NCBI RefSeq assembly: GCF_018070025.1
Contig: NZ_JAGPYQ010000002.1
Span: forward strand, 2,449,293 to 2,513,292
Direction of reading: 5' to 3'
DNA from: Streptomyces liliiviolaceus
Lineage (GTDB): Bacteria > Actinomycetota > Actinomycetes > Streptomycetales > Streptomycetaceae
DNA: 64,000 nucleotides
Shown here: piece after piece, positions 1 to 8,718 of the stretch
How the letters are laid out: every line of letters begins with the position of its first letter
Numbering within the stretch: the stretch's first letter is position 1
Notes under the pieces: model-generated
The model's database searches: none
Seen by the model: the letters and a program-made list of their open reading frames with translations, nothing else
Told to the model about the DNA's origin: nothing
Position numbers and translations under genes: made by a program

Positions 1-1016
1 AGGAAGAAGTCGTTGCAGATGCCCTGCAGCACGATGGCGGTGACGGCGAGCCAGTCGCCGCTGCCTGCTGCTTCGATGAAGAGGAAGAACCGGACCGCCC
101 ACATGCACATGCCGAGGAAGAGGGCCCACTTCATCCCGACGCGCTTGAGCACCAGGGGGATGGTCACGATGAACACGACTTCGGAGGCCTGTCCCAGCGC
201 GAGGACTCCGGCGACGTTTCCGATGCCGAGCGCGCTCAGGTAGGTGGCGGCGTAGGTGTTGTAGACACCGAGCGAGACGGCGGTGAGGACGGCGCAGCCC
301 ATCAGTACGGCGAAGTTGCGGTGCCGCAGCAGGCGGAAGGCTTTGGCTCCCACGAGGTCACCCAGGGAGAAGCGCGCGCCTCTGGCGGGCGGTGGTGTGG
401 CAGGCAGGGTGAAGGCGTACAGGCCCAGAGCGAAACTCGCGATGGCGGTCACGTAGAAGAGACCGACCGATGCCGACAGGCCGAGCCATCCCACACCGAA
501 TCCGGCCACCACCCAGCCCACCGTGCCGAAGACCCTGATGTAAGGGAAGTGGCGCTTGTTCGCGCCGAGGTGGCGGAACGCGATGGCGTTGGCCAGGCCG
601 AGCGTGGGCTGGAAGAACAGCATGTATACGAAGATCAGTGTGAGGGTCAGGGTGCCGTTGCCGGCGCGCACGACGGCCGGCAGCGTCAGCATGACCGCTC
701 CGCCCGCCAGGTGGGCGATGCCAAGGCCCTTGTGCGAGGAGAGGAAACGGTCGCCGAGAGCGCCCAGGAGCATCGGGGCGACGATGGCCGCCACAGCCGC
801 GAGGGTGTAGGCGGTGCCGATGATGGACGCCAGGTTGTTCGTCGCGAGGACGAGTCCGAACGTGGCGAACCAGGAGCCGAAGACGATGAACTCAAGCAGC
901 ATCATCACGATGAGCTGAACGAACGTCTTGTTGTTTCCGGTCTGAGCTGCGTCCTGATCAGCGGTGGACGGAGCGGCTACCTGCGATGCTTCATCAAAGC
1001 TCGTCGGTTGACTCAT
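1..1016 (-). CDS. MFS transporter, nucleoside:H+ symporter (NHS) type, 3' end off the window
   Basis: About 338 residues are visible; the C-terminus lies beyond the left edge. The start ATG at 1016 has AAGGA about 9 nt upstream. After a polar N-tail of about 25 residues come repeated hydrophobic helices; the first, around LEFIVFGSWFATFGLVL, resembles the opening helix of NupG/XapB-type permeases, followed by an MFS-like loop (GALGDRFLSS). Family members are proton-driven importers in the cytoplasmic membrane. The gene follows an isomerase/epimerase and a ROK regulator on the same strand, so a sugar, cyclitol or nucleoside is the likely cargo (inference). It also has its own strong promoter. 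Confidence 0.85.
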   Translation of the reverse strand, partial: MSQPTSFDEASQVAAPSTADQDAAQTGNNKTFVQLIVMMLLEFIVFGSWFATFGLVLATNNLASIIGTAYTLAAVAAIVAPMLLGALGDRFLSSHKGLGIAHLAGGAVMLTLPAVVRAGNGTLTLTLIFVYMLFFQPTLGLANAIAFRHLGANKRHFPYIRVFGTVGWVVAGFGVGWLGLSASVGLFYVTAIASFALGLYAFTLPATPPPARGARFSLGDLVGAKAFRLLRHRNFAVLMGCAVLTAVSLGVYNTYAATYLSALGIGNVAGVLALGQASEVVFIVTIPLVLKRVGMKWALFLGMCMWAVRFFLFIEAAGSGDWLAVTAIVLQGICNDFF

Positions 1017-1304
1017 CGTTGAGATCCTTTGAACCGTTCGAGTTCTGAACGCTTTTTTGCACGCGAGAACCAGCGACAGGCTGTTTCTCGGGTGGTTCAC
1101 GCGATTCAGTACCAGCGAGGGTGTTCTCGCGCTGCAAGGGCCCGCTGCCCCGCGCGCCGAGCGCTTTTCCGCTACTGCACCGGAGGTGAGGGACCAGGAA
1201 GTGTGTGCCCTGGTTCACCGGACGGTGGCGGCTCACGCTTACCGATATACGTCCCATGCGGCGCGCGGCGATCTTTGTAGGCTGCCGCGCCCTCATTCCT
1301 GGTT

Positions 1305-1332
1305 ATCGTATAATTTCAGCAGTGTTTGTCAA
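1305..1332 (-). promoter_or_regulatory. Sigma-70 type promoter for the NHS transporter gene
   Basis: On the minus strand TTGACA (1332-1327) is separated by 16 bp from TACGAT (1310-1305), a near-consensus vegetative promoter. The -35 box overlaps the stop codon of the ROK gene. The predicted transcript has a leader of roughly 280 nt before the ATG at 1016. A small dyad, TTAT/ATAA with a 3-nt centre (1303-1313), overlaps the -10 box and could be a repressor contact. Confidence 0.6.
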
Positions 1333-2612
1333 CGATTTCGCGCCGAACTGTTTGACTTCTGAACAGTTGCCCGACTCCTCGCCCATCCGGGCAGGGTACT
1401 GAGGCCCTGGCCCGTCTCGGCCAGGACGAGGGCGGCGCCACCGAGCAGGGTCGCGTCGTCACCCAGGCGTGCCGCGGTGAAGCGGAGGGAGGGGGAGACG
1501 GCCCGGAGGCTGTGCACCTCGACCGAGGACTGGATGCTGTCGAAAAGCAGGGGCCCTGCCTCGCTGAGAACGCCGCCGACAGCGATCACGCTGGGAGCCA
1601 TGAGCTTGGCGGTGTTGGCGAAGGCACGCCCCAGGTGGCGCCCCGCCTCGTACAGCACGCGCCGGCAGGCCGGATCGCCCTTGCGTGCGCCCGCGACGAC
1701 CTCCCGCAGGTTTTTGCGGGAACTGCCCGAGGCGTCGAGCGCTGCGAGGATGGAGCGTTCCGACACGAATGTCGTGAGGCATCCGCGGCTGCCGCAGAAG
1801 CAGACCGGCCCGCTCGTCTCCAGCACCATGTGGCCGATCTCGCCGGCCAGGCCGTCAGCGCCGCGGTAGATCCGGCCGTCGATGACAAGTCCTCCCCCCA
1901 CTCCCCCGGCGCACATGACGTAGAGGAAGTCAGCCGAGCCCTGGCCTGCTCCCCAGGTCCATTCGGCCAGTGCTGCAAGGTTCGCGTCGTTCTCCGCCAC
2001 GACGGGGACGCCAAGTGCGTCCGTGAGTGATGCGGCGACCGGAACGTCCGTCCAGGAGGGCAGCTGCAGGCGCGCCCACGAGGAGATGATGCCCGTGTCC
2101 CGGGAGATGGGCGCCTGCATGCCTACGGCGATGCCCGCGAGATCCTGCATCTGCAGGCTCGCCTGCCCGGCCAGGGATCGCACCAGGTCCGTGACGAGGC
2201 CGGGGTCACCCCCCTGCGCTCCGTCACCCAGCGGCACGTAGGCGTCGGTGCGGGTACGGCTGCCCAAGTCGAACAGGGCCGCACGCACGGCGCCGACATT
2301 CACCTGGACCGAGATGACGGCGGCGCTGGTTGAGACGAGAGCGACCAGAGTCTCCCGGCCGTTGACCGGGTACACCTCGGCCACGCCCTCGGCGCGCAGC
2401 TTCTTGACGATGCTGTTGACCGTCGCGCGTGACAGATCGGTGCGGCGCGCGAGGGCAGCCTGCGAGGAGGGGCCGCCCAGGCGCAGGGCTTCGAGGACGC
2501 GCTGAACGTTTCCCCGGCGGACGCCGGACGTCGGTTTGCTCACGTTGCCGTGCGGGGTGCTGTGGTCATCCTGGCCCTGGCTCACAGGATGACCATACGG
2601 CTCGCCGCTCAC
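1329..2612 (-). CDS. ROK family transcriptional regulator
   Basis: The 427-residue protein has a winged helix-turn-helix at about residues 33-85 (AALARRTDLSRATVNSIVKK) and a ROK kinase-like fold after it. The ROK zinc site is present: His261 in GEIGHMVL and Cys271, Cys273 and Cys278 in CFCGSRGC. The acidic catalytic-type motif ENDANLAAL is retained, as in sugar-binding ROK repressors such as NagC and Mlc. The start is uncertain: GTG 2612 has no good ribosome site, and an in-frame GTG at 2585 is an alternative. It lies 48 bp after the isomerase gene on the same strand and probably controls this locus. Confidence 0.88.
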   Translation of the reverse strand: MSGEPYGHPVSQGQDDHSTPHGNVSKPTSGVRRGNVQRVLEALRLGGPSSQAALARRTDLSRATVNSIVKKLRAEGVAEVYPVNGRETLVALVSTSAAVISVQVNVGAVRAALFDLGSRTRTDAYVPLGDGAQGGDPGLVTDLVRSLAGQASLQMQDLAGIAVGMQAPISRDTGIISSWARLQLPSWTDVPVAASLTDALGVPVVAENDANLAALAEWTWGAGQGSADFLYVMCAGGVGGGLVIDGRIYRGADGLAGEIGHMVLETSGPVCFCGSRGCLTTFVSERSILAALDASGSSRKNLREVVAGARKGDPACRRVLYEAGRHLGRAFANTAKLMAPSVIAVGGVLSEAGPLLFDSIQSSVEVHSLRAVSPSLRFTAARLGDDATLLGGAALVLAETGQGLSTLPGWARSRATVQKSNSSARNR

Positions 2613-2660
2613 GGCATGCAGAGCGCGGCCGTCGGCAGGTGAAGCGCGGGCGCGAGGGTG

Positions 2661-3686
2661 TCACTGATTACTGAAGGCCGCGTCGAAAGCGGCCTGCGGC
2701 AGCGGCCACAGGGCCGAGCGGATCTTCCCGACGGCTTCCGCAGCACCGTGCAGCCGGTCCATACCCGCATCCTCCCACTCCACGGAGATGGGGCCGTCGT
2801 AGCCAATGGAGGCCAGGGCGCGGAAGGCGTCTTCCCAGGCGATGTCGCCGTGACCGACGGAGACGAAATCCCAGCGTCGCCGCGGGTCGCCCCAGGGCAG
2901 GTGGGATCCGAGGATTCCGGCCCGCCCGGAGGCCGGCCTCAGACGGGTGTCCTTGCAGTCGACGTGATAGATGCGATCGGCGAAATCGGTGATGAAACCG
3001 ACCGGGTCAATGCCCTGCCACAGCATGTGCGAGGGGTCCCAGTTGAAACCGAAGGCCGCGCGCCGGCCGATGGCATCGAGGGCGCGCTCGCTCGTCCAGT
3101 AGTCGTAGGCGATCTCCGACGGGTGGACCTCGTGCGCGAACCGCACGCCTTCGTCGTCAAACACATCGAGGATCGGGTTCCAGCGACGCGCGAAATCCTC
3201 GTACCCGTCGTCGATCACCGACTGCGGTACAGGCGGGAACATGGCCACGTACTTCCAGATCTTCGATCCAGTGAAGCCCACGACCGTGTCGGCGCCCAGC
3301 CCGCGGGCGACACGGGCTGCCCGCTTCATGTCCTCGGCCGCTCGGCGGCGGACACCCTCGGCCTCTCCGTCGCCCCAGATCTCTGGCCGCAGAATCGACT
3401 GATGCCGGAAGTCGATCGGGTCATCGCACACGGCCTGCCCACCGAGGTGGTGAGAGATCGCCCAGACCTTCAGGCCGTACCGGTCCAGAATCTCCAGGCG
3501 GCCGGAGAGATAACTGGGATCCGCCTCGGCCCGAGCCAGGTCGAGATGGTCACCCGAAGCGGCGATCTCCAGTCCCTCGTACCCCCACTGACTGGCCAGC
3601 CGGGCCACCTCCTCGAACGGCAGGTCCGCCCACTGGCCAGTGAAGAGAGTCACCGGCTGGCGGGCCGGTTGCGGGCTCTGTGTCAT
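2661..3686 (-). CDS. Sugar phosphate isomerase/epimerase (AP-endonuclease-2 TIM barrel)
   Basis: A 341-residue soluble protein with the xylose-isomerase-like TIM-barrel pattern: GYEGLEIA near the N-terminus, an acidic metal-ligand run (FAHEVHPSEIAYD), NWDPSHMLWQGIDP, HVDCKDTRL and a C-terminal VEWEDAGMD. These acidic and His residues are the usual divalent-metal ligands of the fold. The start ATG 3686 has AAGGAGG 5 nt upstream. Relatives interconvert or dehydrate keto-sugars and inososes. Its pairing with a divergent Gfo/Idh/MocA dehydrogenase is a common sugar or cyclitol catabolic arrangement. The exact substrate cannot be read from sequence. Confidence 0.88.
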   Translation of the reverse strand: MTQSPQPARQPVTLFTGQWADLPFEEVARLASQWGYEGLEIAASGDHLDLARAEADPSYLSGRLEILDRYGLKVWAISHHLGGQAVCDDPIDFRHQSILRPEIWGDGEAEGVRRRAAEDMKRAARVARGLGADTVVGFTGSKIWKYVAMFPPVPQSVIDDGYEDFARRWNPILDVFDDEGVRFAHEVHPSEIAYDYWTSERALDAIGRRAAFGFNWDPSHMLWQGIDPVGFITDFADRIYHVDCKDTRLRPASGRAGILGSHLPWGDPRRRWDFVSVGHGDIAWEDAFRALASIGYDGPISVEWEDAGMDRLHGAAEAVGKIRSALWPLPQAAFDAAFSNQ

Positions 3687-3712
3687 GTGTGACCTCCTTG
3701 GTACTCGCCGCG

Positions 3713-3737
3713 ACTTTAGCTTAATCTAAGCAAAAGT
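3713..3737. promoter_or_regulatory. 25-bp palindromic operator between the divergent sugar genes
   Basis: The arms ACTTT and GCTTA are mirrored by TAAGC and AAAGT (ACTTT, one base, GCTTA, three bases, TAAGC, one base, AAAGT). It lies between the divergent starts at 3686 and 3818. The A/T-rich ends and spacing resemble ROK (NagC/Mlc-type) and LacI operators, so the ROK regulator next door is the obvious candidate (inference). Confidence 0.65.
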
Positions 3738-3817
3738 CCAGGGCCGCAACCCCTGCGACATGCCCCTTTTCAACCGATATCCGCAATAGCCCTGCGGGGC
3801 AGAGAGCGAGGCGCGCC

Positions 3818-4912
3818 ATGCACCGTCTCCGAGTTGCCGTCGTTGGCACAGGATTCATGGGAGCCGTCCACGCACGTTCCGCAGTCGCGGCGGGCGGCGA
3901 GCTCGTGGGCGTCGTGGGATCGACTCCCGGCAAGGGCCAGCAGGCCGCGGCCCGGTGGGGGGCGAGCCACGGCTTCGACTCGGTTCAGGATGCACTGCGG
4001 TTCGGGGTGGACGTCGTTCACGTGTGCACGCCCAACGCCACGCATGCGGAGTTCTGCCGCGCCGCACTCAACGCCGGCGTGCCGGTCGTGTGCGAGAAGC
4101 CGCTGGCGACCGACGTCACGACGGCACAGGAACTCACCGCGCTGGCGGCCGAGCGCGGCCTGGCCACCGCCGTGCCGTTCGTGTACCGCTACTACGCGTC
4201 GGTGCGTGAGGCACGCGCACGCATCACGCGCCCCGGACACCGCCCGCCCTGGCTCATCCACGGTAGCTACCTGCAGGACTGGCTCGCCGACGCGCAGGCC
4301 ACGAACTGGCGCGTCGACCCGGCGGCCGGCGGCGCCACACGCGCCTTCGGGGATATTGGAGTCCACTGGTGCGACCTTGCCGAGTTCGTCACCGGACAGC
4401 GCATCACCAGAGTGAACGCGACGTTCGCACGCGCGGTCGGCGCCCGGCCGACGGCGGGCGGTGCTCCACAGACCGTCGAGACCGAGGACGGCGCGGTGGT
4501 GATGCTCGAAACCGACACCGGCGCTGTCGGCTCGGTCGTGGTCAGCCAGGCATCGGCCGGCTACAAGAACTCACTGACGTTCTCTTTCGACGGCCCGGAC
4601 GCCAGTTACGGCTTCCGCCAGGAAACCCCTGAATCCCTTTGGATCGGCGGCCGGGAGGGCCACCAGGTGCTCGTCCGGGACCCGTCCCGCCCCTCGGCCC
4701 CCGTCGGCCGGTCGGCCACGCTTCCTGCCGGACACCCGCAGGGCTACTACGAGTGCTTCGCCGATTTCGTCGCCGACGCTTACGCCGCTATCGGCGGCGA
4801 ACGGGTCGCCGGACTACCGACGTTCACCGATGGCCTGCGCGCCGCGCGGATCACGCAGGCGGTCGTGGAATCGGCCCGCGACGGCGGCTGGGTCGACGTC
4901 GAGGCAGCCTGA
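3818..4912 (+). CDS. Gfo/Idh/MocA family oxidoreductase
   Basis: A 364-residue NAD(P)-dependent dehydrogenase. The Rossmann motif VVGTGFMGAVHA lies at about residues 6-17, VCTPNATHAEFC follows, and the family signature EKPLA is at about 94-98. The C-terminal half is the usual open beta-sheet substrate domain, with GDIGVHWCDLAEF as the probable catalytic segment (His in the GxHxxD-like motif). Relatives oxidise sugars, inositols or their derivatives. It is divergent from the isomerase and probably shares its operator. The start ATG has only a weak ribosome site. Length is normal for the family. Confidence 0.9.
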   Translation: MHRLRVAVVGTGFMGAVHARSAVAAGGELVGVVGSTPGKGQQAAARWGASHGFDSVQDALRFGVDVVHVCTPNATHAEFCRAALNAGVPVVCEKPLATDVTTAQELTALAAERGLATAVPFVYRYYASVREARARITRPGHRPPWLIHGSYLQDWLADAQATNWRVDPAAGGATRAFGDIGVHWCDLAEFVTGQRITRVNATFARAVGARPTAGGAPQTVETEDGAVVMLETDTGAVGSVVVSQASAGYKNSLTFSFDGPDASYGFRQETPESLWIGGREGHQVLVRDPSRPSAPVGRSATLPAGHPQGYYECFADFVADAYAAIGGERVAGLPTFTDGLRAARITQAVVESARDGGWVDVEAA

Positions 4913-5052
4913 GCGCGCCCCGCTTGACACACGGCCACGCCTGCACAACAGACGCCGCCAGCTACAGCACACACTCACCGTGCACGAGATCAGGGAAATG
5001 AACTAATTCACCATTCCGCAACATATGACATGACAGAACCCCAGGCAGCAAG

Positions 5053-5088
5053 TCTGTTCAGTAGAACGACGTCCTGCTATACAGGACA
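5053..5088 (+). promoter_or_regulatory. Shared 36-bp promoter/operator, copy 1 (MHS transporter)
   Basis: First of three aligned 36-bp elements (others at 7339 and 18343). All three agree at 25 of 36 positions, including TCT, TCAG, AGAA and a terminal TACAGGACA. The element contains a plausible promoter: TGTTCA (5055-5060), 17 bp, TATACA (5078-5083), with the ATG 38 bp downstream. The left part approximates the TCTACT/AGTAGA dyad that is perfect in copy 3, so a repressor would cover the promoter. Confidence 0.75.
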
Positions 5089-5121
5089 CTTCGCGTTGGG
5101 CTGCTCAAGGAGGAGTGCTCT

Positions 5122-6498
5122 ATGCCGTCGCGTCCCGGACCCGGCAGAGTCGCGCTGGCCAGTTACATCGGCAGTGTGATCGAGTGGTACGACTTCAACA
5201 TCTACGGGCTGGCGGCCGCGTTGGTGTTCAGTCAGCAGTTCTTCCCGGAGTTCTCCGATACGGGTGGCACGCTCGCCTCGCTCGCCGCATTCGCGGTCGG
5301 GTTCGTTGCGCGGCCCTTCGGGGCGATCGTGGCCGGCCACTTCGGTGACCGACTGGGTCGCAAGTCGATGCTGGTGTTGTCGCTGCTGACGATGGGTGTG
5401 GCGACCACGGCGATCGGGCTCCTGCCGACCTATGCGGCGATCGGAGTGTGGGCGCCGATCCTGTTGGTGACACTCCGGCTGGTCCAGGGCATCGGCGTAG
5501 GGGGAGAGTGGGGCGGGGCCGCGCTCATGGCGGTGGAGCATGCACCGCCGAATCGGCGCGCGCTGTACGGAGCTTTCCCTCAGGTCGGCATCCCGACCGG
5601 CATCCTGCTGTCCCAGCTGGCCTTCCTGCTCATGACGCAGGTTTTCTCTCCGGAAGCGATGCAGGCCTGGGCCTGGCGCCTGCCGTTCCTGTTCAGCGCG
5701 GTCCTCATCATCGTCGGACTCGTGGTGCGGATGTCCATCACGGAGACCGGCGAGTTCGAGCATGCCCGCGAGAGCCAGGACATCGCGCGGATACCGCTCT
5801 TTGAGGTGTTCCGCCGTTCACCACTGCAGGTGCTGTCAGGAAGCCTGCTGTCCTTGGCCGGTCCCACACTGGGCACGTTCCTGTCGGTTTACATGGTCAG
5901 TTACGGGACGAGGCAACTGAGTCTGGAATCGGACACGATGCTGTGGATCACCGTCGCCCTGAGCATCCCGTGGATCGCGATGATGCTGTTCGCCGGTCGC
6001 GCGAGTGACCGTCTGGGCAGGAAGCGGATGTTCATGATCGGCACCGGCCTCGCGGTTGTCGCGGTTTGGCCGATGTTCTGGCTGGTGAACACCGCCATGG
6101 TGCCGCTGATCTTCGCAGGACTGCTCCTGCTGACTATCGCGAACTCGATCATCAACGGAGCCCAGACAGCCATGCTCACCCTGATGTTTCCGGCTTCGGT
6201 GCGCTACAGCGGTGCGTCCCTGTGTTTCCAGGTCGGATCGATCATCGGCGGCGGGCTTGTGCCGCTGGCAGCCGAGTCGCTCTACGCCCGTTTCGGCTCC
6301 GCGAACGCCGTGGCAGCGCTGATTGGAGGGGTATGTGCGGTCAGCCTGCTGGCCGTCCTTCCGGTACGGCGCGCACTGCTCGATGTAGGCGTGTCGACAG
6401 ACGAACCGAAGCCCTTGGGGTCAGGGACTGGACTGACCGAGCTTGATGGAACGAGTGCGCCGGAGGCTGCCCGCGCTGCAGCCCCAGAAGCTCGCTGA
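5122..6498 (+). CDS. MHS-family MFS transporter (metabolite:H+ symporter)
   Basis: A 458-residue, 12-helix permease. It opens with SYIGSVIEWYDFNIYG, the MHS signature shared with ShiA, KgtP and ProP. It carries MFS motif A twice (GHFGDRLGRKS and GRASDRLGRKR) and the MHS RLVQGIGVGGEWGG motif. Family members import organic acids, including shikimate and aromatic acids, with protons. AAGGAGGA lies 7 nt before the ATG. The gene has copy 1 of the regulon element upstream. That links it to the LigM block and suggests import of a methoxylated aromatic acid (inference). Confidence 0.9.
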   Translation: MPSRPGPGRVALASYIGSVIEWYDFNIYGLAAALVFSQQFFPEFSDTGGTLASLAAFAVGFVARPFGAIVAGHFGDRLGRKSMLVLSLLTMGVATTAIGLLPTYAAIGVWAPILLVTLRLVQGIGVGGEWGGAALMAVEHAPPNRRALYGAFPQVGIPTGILLSQLAFLLMTQVFSPEAMQAWAWRLPFLFSAVLIIVGLVVRMSITETGEFEHARESQDIARIPLFEVFRRSPLQVLSGSLLSLAGPTLGTFLSVYMVSYGTRQLSLESDTMLWITVALSIPWIAMMLFAGRASDRLGRKRMFMIGTGLAVVAVWPMFWLVNTAMVPLIFAGLLLLTIANSIINGAQTAMLTLMFPASVRYSGASLCFQVGSIIGGGLVPLAAESLYARFGSANAVAALIGGVCAVSLLAVLPVRRALLDVGVSTDEPKPLGSGTGLTELDGTSAPEAARAAAPEAR

Positions 6499-7338
6499 CG
6501 GCAGCCCGGATCTACCCAGGACGAAAGGGCTTACATGCTGGAGCCGGCCACCGCGCCTTTCGCGGCTGTCCGTGCTTCCGATGGACACGGCCGAGGAGAA
6601 ATTCACCGGAAGCGGTACGAGCGCGGGAAGACCTGCGGCGTGGCCGAGGCCGGTTTACACGAAACCGACGTTGCCCGTGGCCTGCCGCAACCGTCCGGCC
6701 ACGGCCCAAACTGTGAGCCTCGAAGGGTCGACGTCGGCTCCCTCCACCCGTCTGTGAGGTGGACCGTGAACGAATGGGAACCACCGACCGAGCACCGTCA
6801 GTCGCGCGCCAACCGGCTCCGCGGCCCGAGTGGATCCGACGTATGCCGGAACAACCCGCCCGCACCGTTCTGATGTCTGGGCCCTTACATGGACTGCGCC
6901 GACGGCGTTTGCCGAAGCTGGCTTCTGCGGCCATGACCTGAGACATGCGGCACACGCCCGCCGGGCTGACCCACCTCGGTGCACGGCCACCCGATGACAG
7001 CGATCGGCACGGCACCGTCTGCCCGCCCCGGCACCAGAACTGGACCGCCGCCCTACGCGGGGCATGAGCACTGACGAGCCCCTCGACGCCTCGCCCGCAC
7101 CTGAGCCGAAGCCCCGACTCGGCATACCAGGCGCCTCTCACCCTGAACTCGCGCAGATCTACGTGAAATCCGCTTGGCCAAAAGCTTTCTGACGCCACAT
7201 CACACCTATCGAGCAGCACTTCGCCGCGAGCGGCAAGCAGGCACACCTGCGGATATCCATCCTGGGGACGAGGGTCCGCAGTCGGCGTGCAACCACCCGA
7301 CGGGCGACAAAGCAGGTCGGCAGGCCTCACGTAAAGAG
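6499..7338. other. Intergenic stretch without a supported gene
   Basis: About 840 bp between the MHS transporter and the ABC operon. Open frames exist on both strands, the longest on the minus strand at 6512-7330. They are Arg/Pro/Ser-rich, lack ribosome sites and resemble no family I recognise. It may be a decayed gene. No hairpin stands out after the transporter stop. Confidence 0.5.
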
Positions 7339-7374
7339 TCTATTCAGCAGAATGAGTGTCTGTTATACAGGACA
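7339..7374 (+). promoter_or_regulatory. Shared 36-bp promoter/operator, copy 2 (ABC importer operon)
   Basis: Same layout as the copy at 5053: TCTATTCAGCAGAAT at the left, then TATTCA (7341-7346), 17 bp, TATACA (7364-7369), ending in TACAGGACA. The GTG start of the binding protein is 85 bp downstream. Apparent ATG and GTG codons at 7352 and 7356 lie inside this element and are therefore unlikely to be translation starts. Confidence 0.75.
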
Positions 7375-7454
7375 CCTCGTGTTGCCGCTGGCGGAGCCGA
7401 CGGCAGTACCCCGAGAAGCACGCCGGGCAATGTGGCCCGCGAAGGAGGCACCAG

Positions 7455-8717
7455 GTGTTCAAAAGCAGCAGACGCAGCAGGTGGATCGGCGCCCTGATGG
7501 CCGGGGCCTGCATTGCCCCGATGCTGACCGCGTGCGGAGGAGGGGACTCCGCCAGCGGTTCGGGCGGTAACACGATCCGCTTCCTGGGACACACCGGTCT
7601 CCAGGCCTCCATGGACGAAGTCATCAAGGCATTCGAAACAGCACACCCTGACATCCACGTGCAGACGCAGTACGCACCCGCCGGACCGACCTACGGCCAG
7701 ACACTCATCACCCAGATCCAGGGCGGCAACGCACCGGACGTCTTCTACGGGAACGGTGGTACGGGCGCGACGGAGTCGCTCATTCCGTTGGCGAAGTCCG
7801 GCAAACTGCTGGACCTGTCAGGACAGGCCTGGGCGGCTGACATCCCCAAGGCTGCGGAAGGCATGTACAAGGTCGACGGCAAGACGTACGGGCTGATGAT
7901 GGACGAGTCTCCTCAGGGAATCCTGTACAAGCCGGCAGCCTTCAAGAGCATGGGTCTCAGCACTCCTAAGACCTTCTCGGACGTGCTGGCACTCTGTAAG
8001 GCTGCCCGCGGCAAGGACAAGTACGGGATTTCCCTGTCCGGGCAGTCGGCCGGGTACGCGGCAGAGATCGTCGCCGCCAGCCTCGTCTACAGCGCCGAGC
8101 CTCAATGGAATACGAAGCGAAACGCCGGGGAGGTCACCTTCTCCGGCACCTCCGGCTGGGAGGAAACCCTGGAGCGGTTCCGGCAGATGCGCAAGGCGGA
8201 CTGTTTCCAACCGGGTGCGGAATCCGCCAGCACGCCCCAGTCCTTCGAGCCGATGACGTCCGGAAAGGCGCTCATGACCATCGTCCCTTCGGGGGCGCTG
8301 GGGGCAGTCGCCGCAGGCAAGCCGAACGACTGGGCCATGGTCGCCTTCCCGGGCGATACGGAGGCTCAGACCAGGGTTTCCGTCGGTTACCAGGATGCGC
8401 TCGGCGTGTCGGCTGCCACGAAGAAGAAGACGGCCGCGCTGCAATTCCTCGACTTCGTCGCCGGTGACGGTGCTTCCACACGAGCCGAACTGAGCGGCAC
8501 GGTCTCGCTGGCGCAGGCCAAGGCCGGCGACCTGCCCAAGACCTTGCAAGGTTTCAAGCAGCCCTACGACAAGAATCTGACGATCGCTCGGCCTCACGAC
8601 CAGTGGGCGGGCGGCGGCGCCATGAATGCGCTCAGCACTGCTGTCGTGGCCTTCATGACTGGCCAGAGCAGCGCTGTCGACGCTCTCAAGACCGTCGACA
8701 AGGCGTGGGGTCAGTAG
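7455..8717 (+). CDS. ABC transporter substrate-binding lipoprotein (CUT1, sugar type)
   Basis: A 420-residue extracytoplasmic solute-binding protein. The start is GTG 7455 because AAGGAGG lies 6 nt upstream. From there a basic N-region (KSSRRSRR) and hydrophobic stretch lead to the lipobox LTAC followed by GGG, so the mature protein is lipid-anchored. The body is family 1 (MalE-like), with NTIRFLGHTG, NAPDVFYGNGG and a Trp/Gly-rich C-terminal lobe (HDQWAGGGAMNAL). It delivers ligand to the two permeases that follow with almost no spacing. No ATPase gene is present, as usual where a shared MsiK-type ATPase serves many importers. The ligand is unknown. Confidence 0.9.
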   Translation: MFKSSRRSRWIGALMAGACIAPMLTACGGGDSASGSGGNTIRFLGHTGLQASMDEVIKAFETAHPDIHVQTQYAPAGPTYGQTLITQIQGGNAPDVFYGNGGTGATESLIPLAKSGKLLDLSGQAWAADIPKAAEGMYKVDGKTYGLMMDESPQGILYKPAAFKSMGLSTPKTFSDVLALCKAARGKDKYGISLSGQSAGYAAEIVAASLVYSAEPQWNTKRNAGEVTFSGTSGWEETLERFRQMRKADCFQPGAESASTPQSFEPMTSGKALMTIVPSGALGAVAAGKPNDWAMVAFPGDTEAQTRVSVGYQDALGVSAATKKKTAALQFLDFVAGDGASTRAELSGTVSLAQAKAGDLPKTLQGFKQPYDKNLTIARPHDQWAGGGAMNALSTAVVAFMTGQSSAVDALKTVDKAWGQ

Positions 8718-8718
8718 G

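Noticed and set aside
7352..7358. ATG and GTG starts for the ABC binding protein or a small overlapping gene
   Set aside because: They lie in the conserved promoter element, far from the AAGGAGG that precedes GTG 7455 and the lipoprotein signal.
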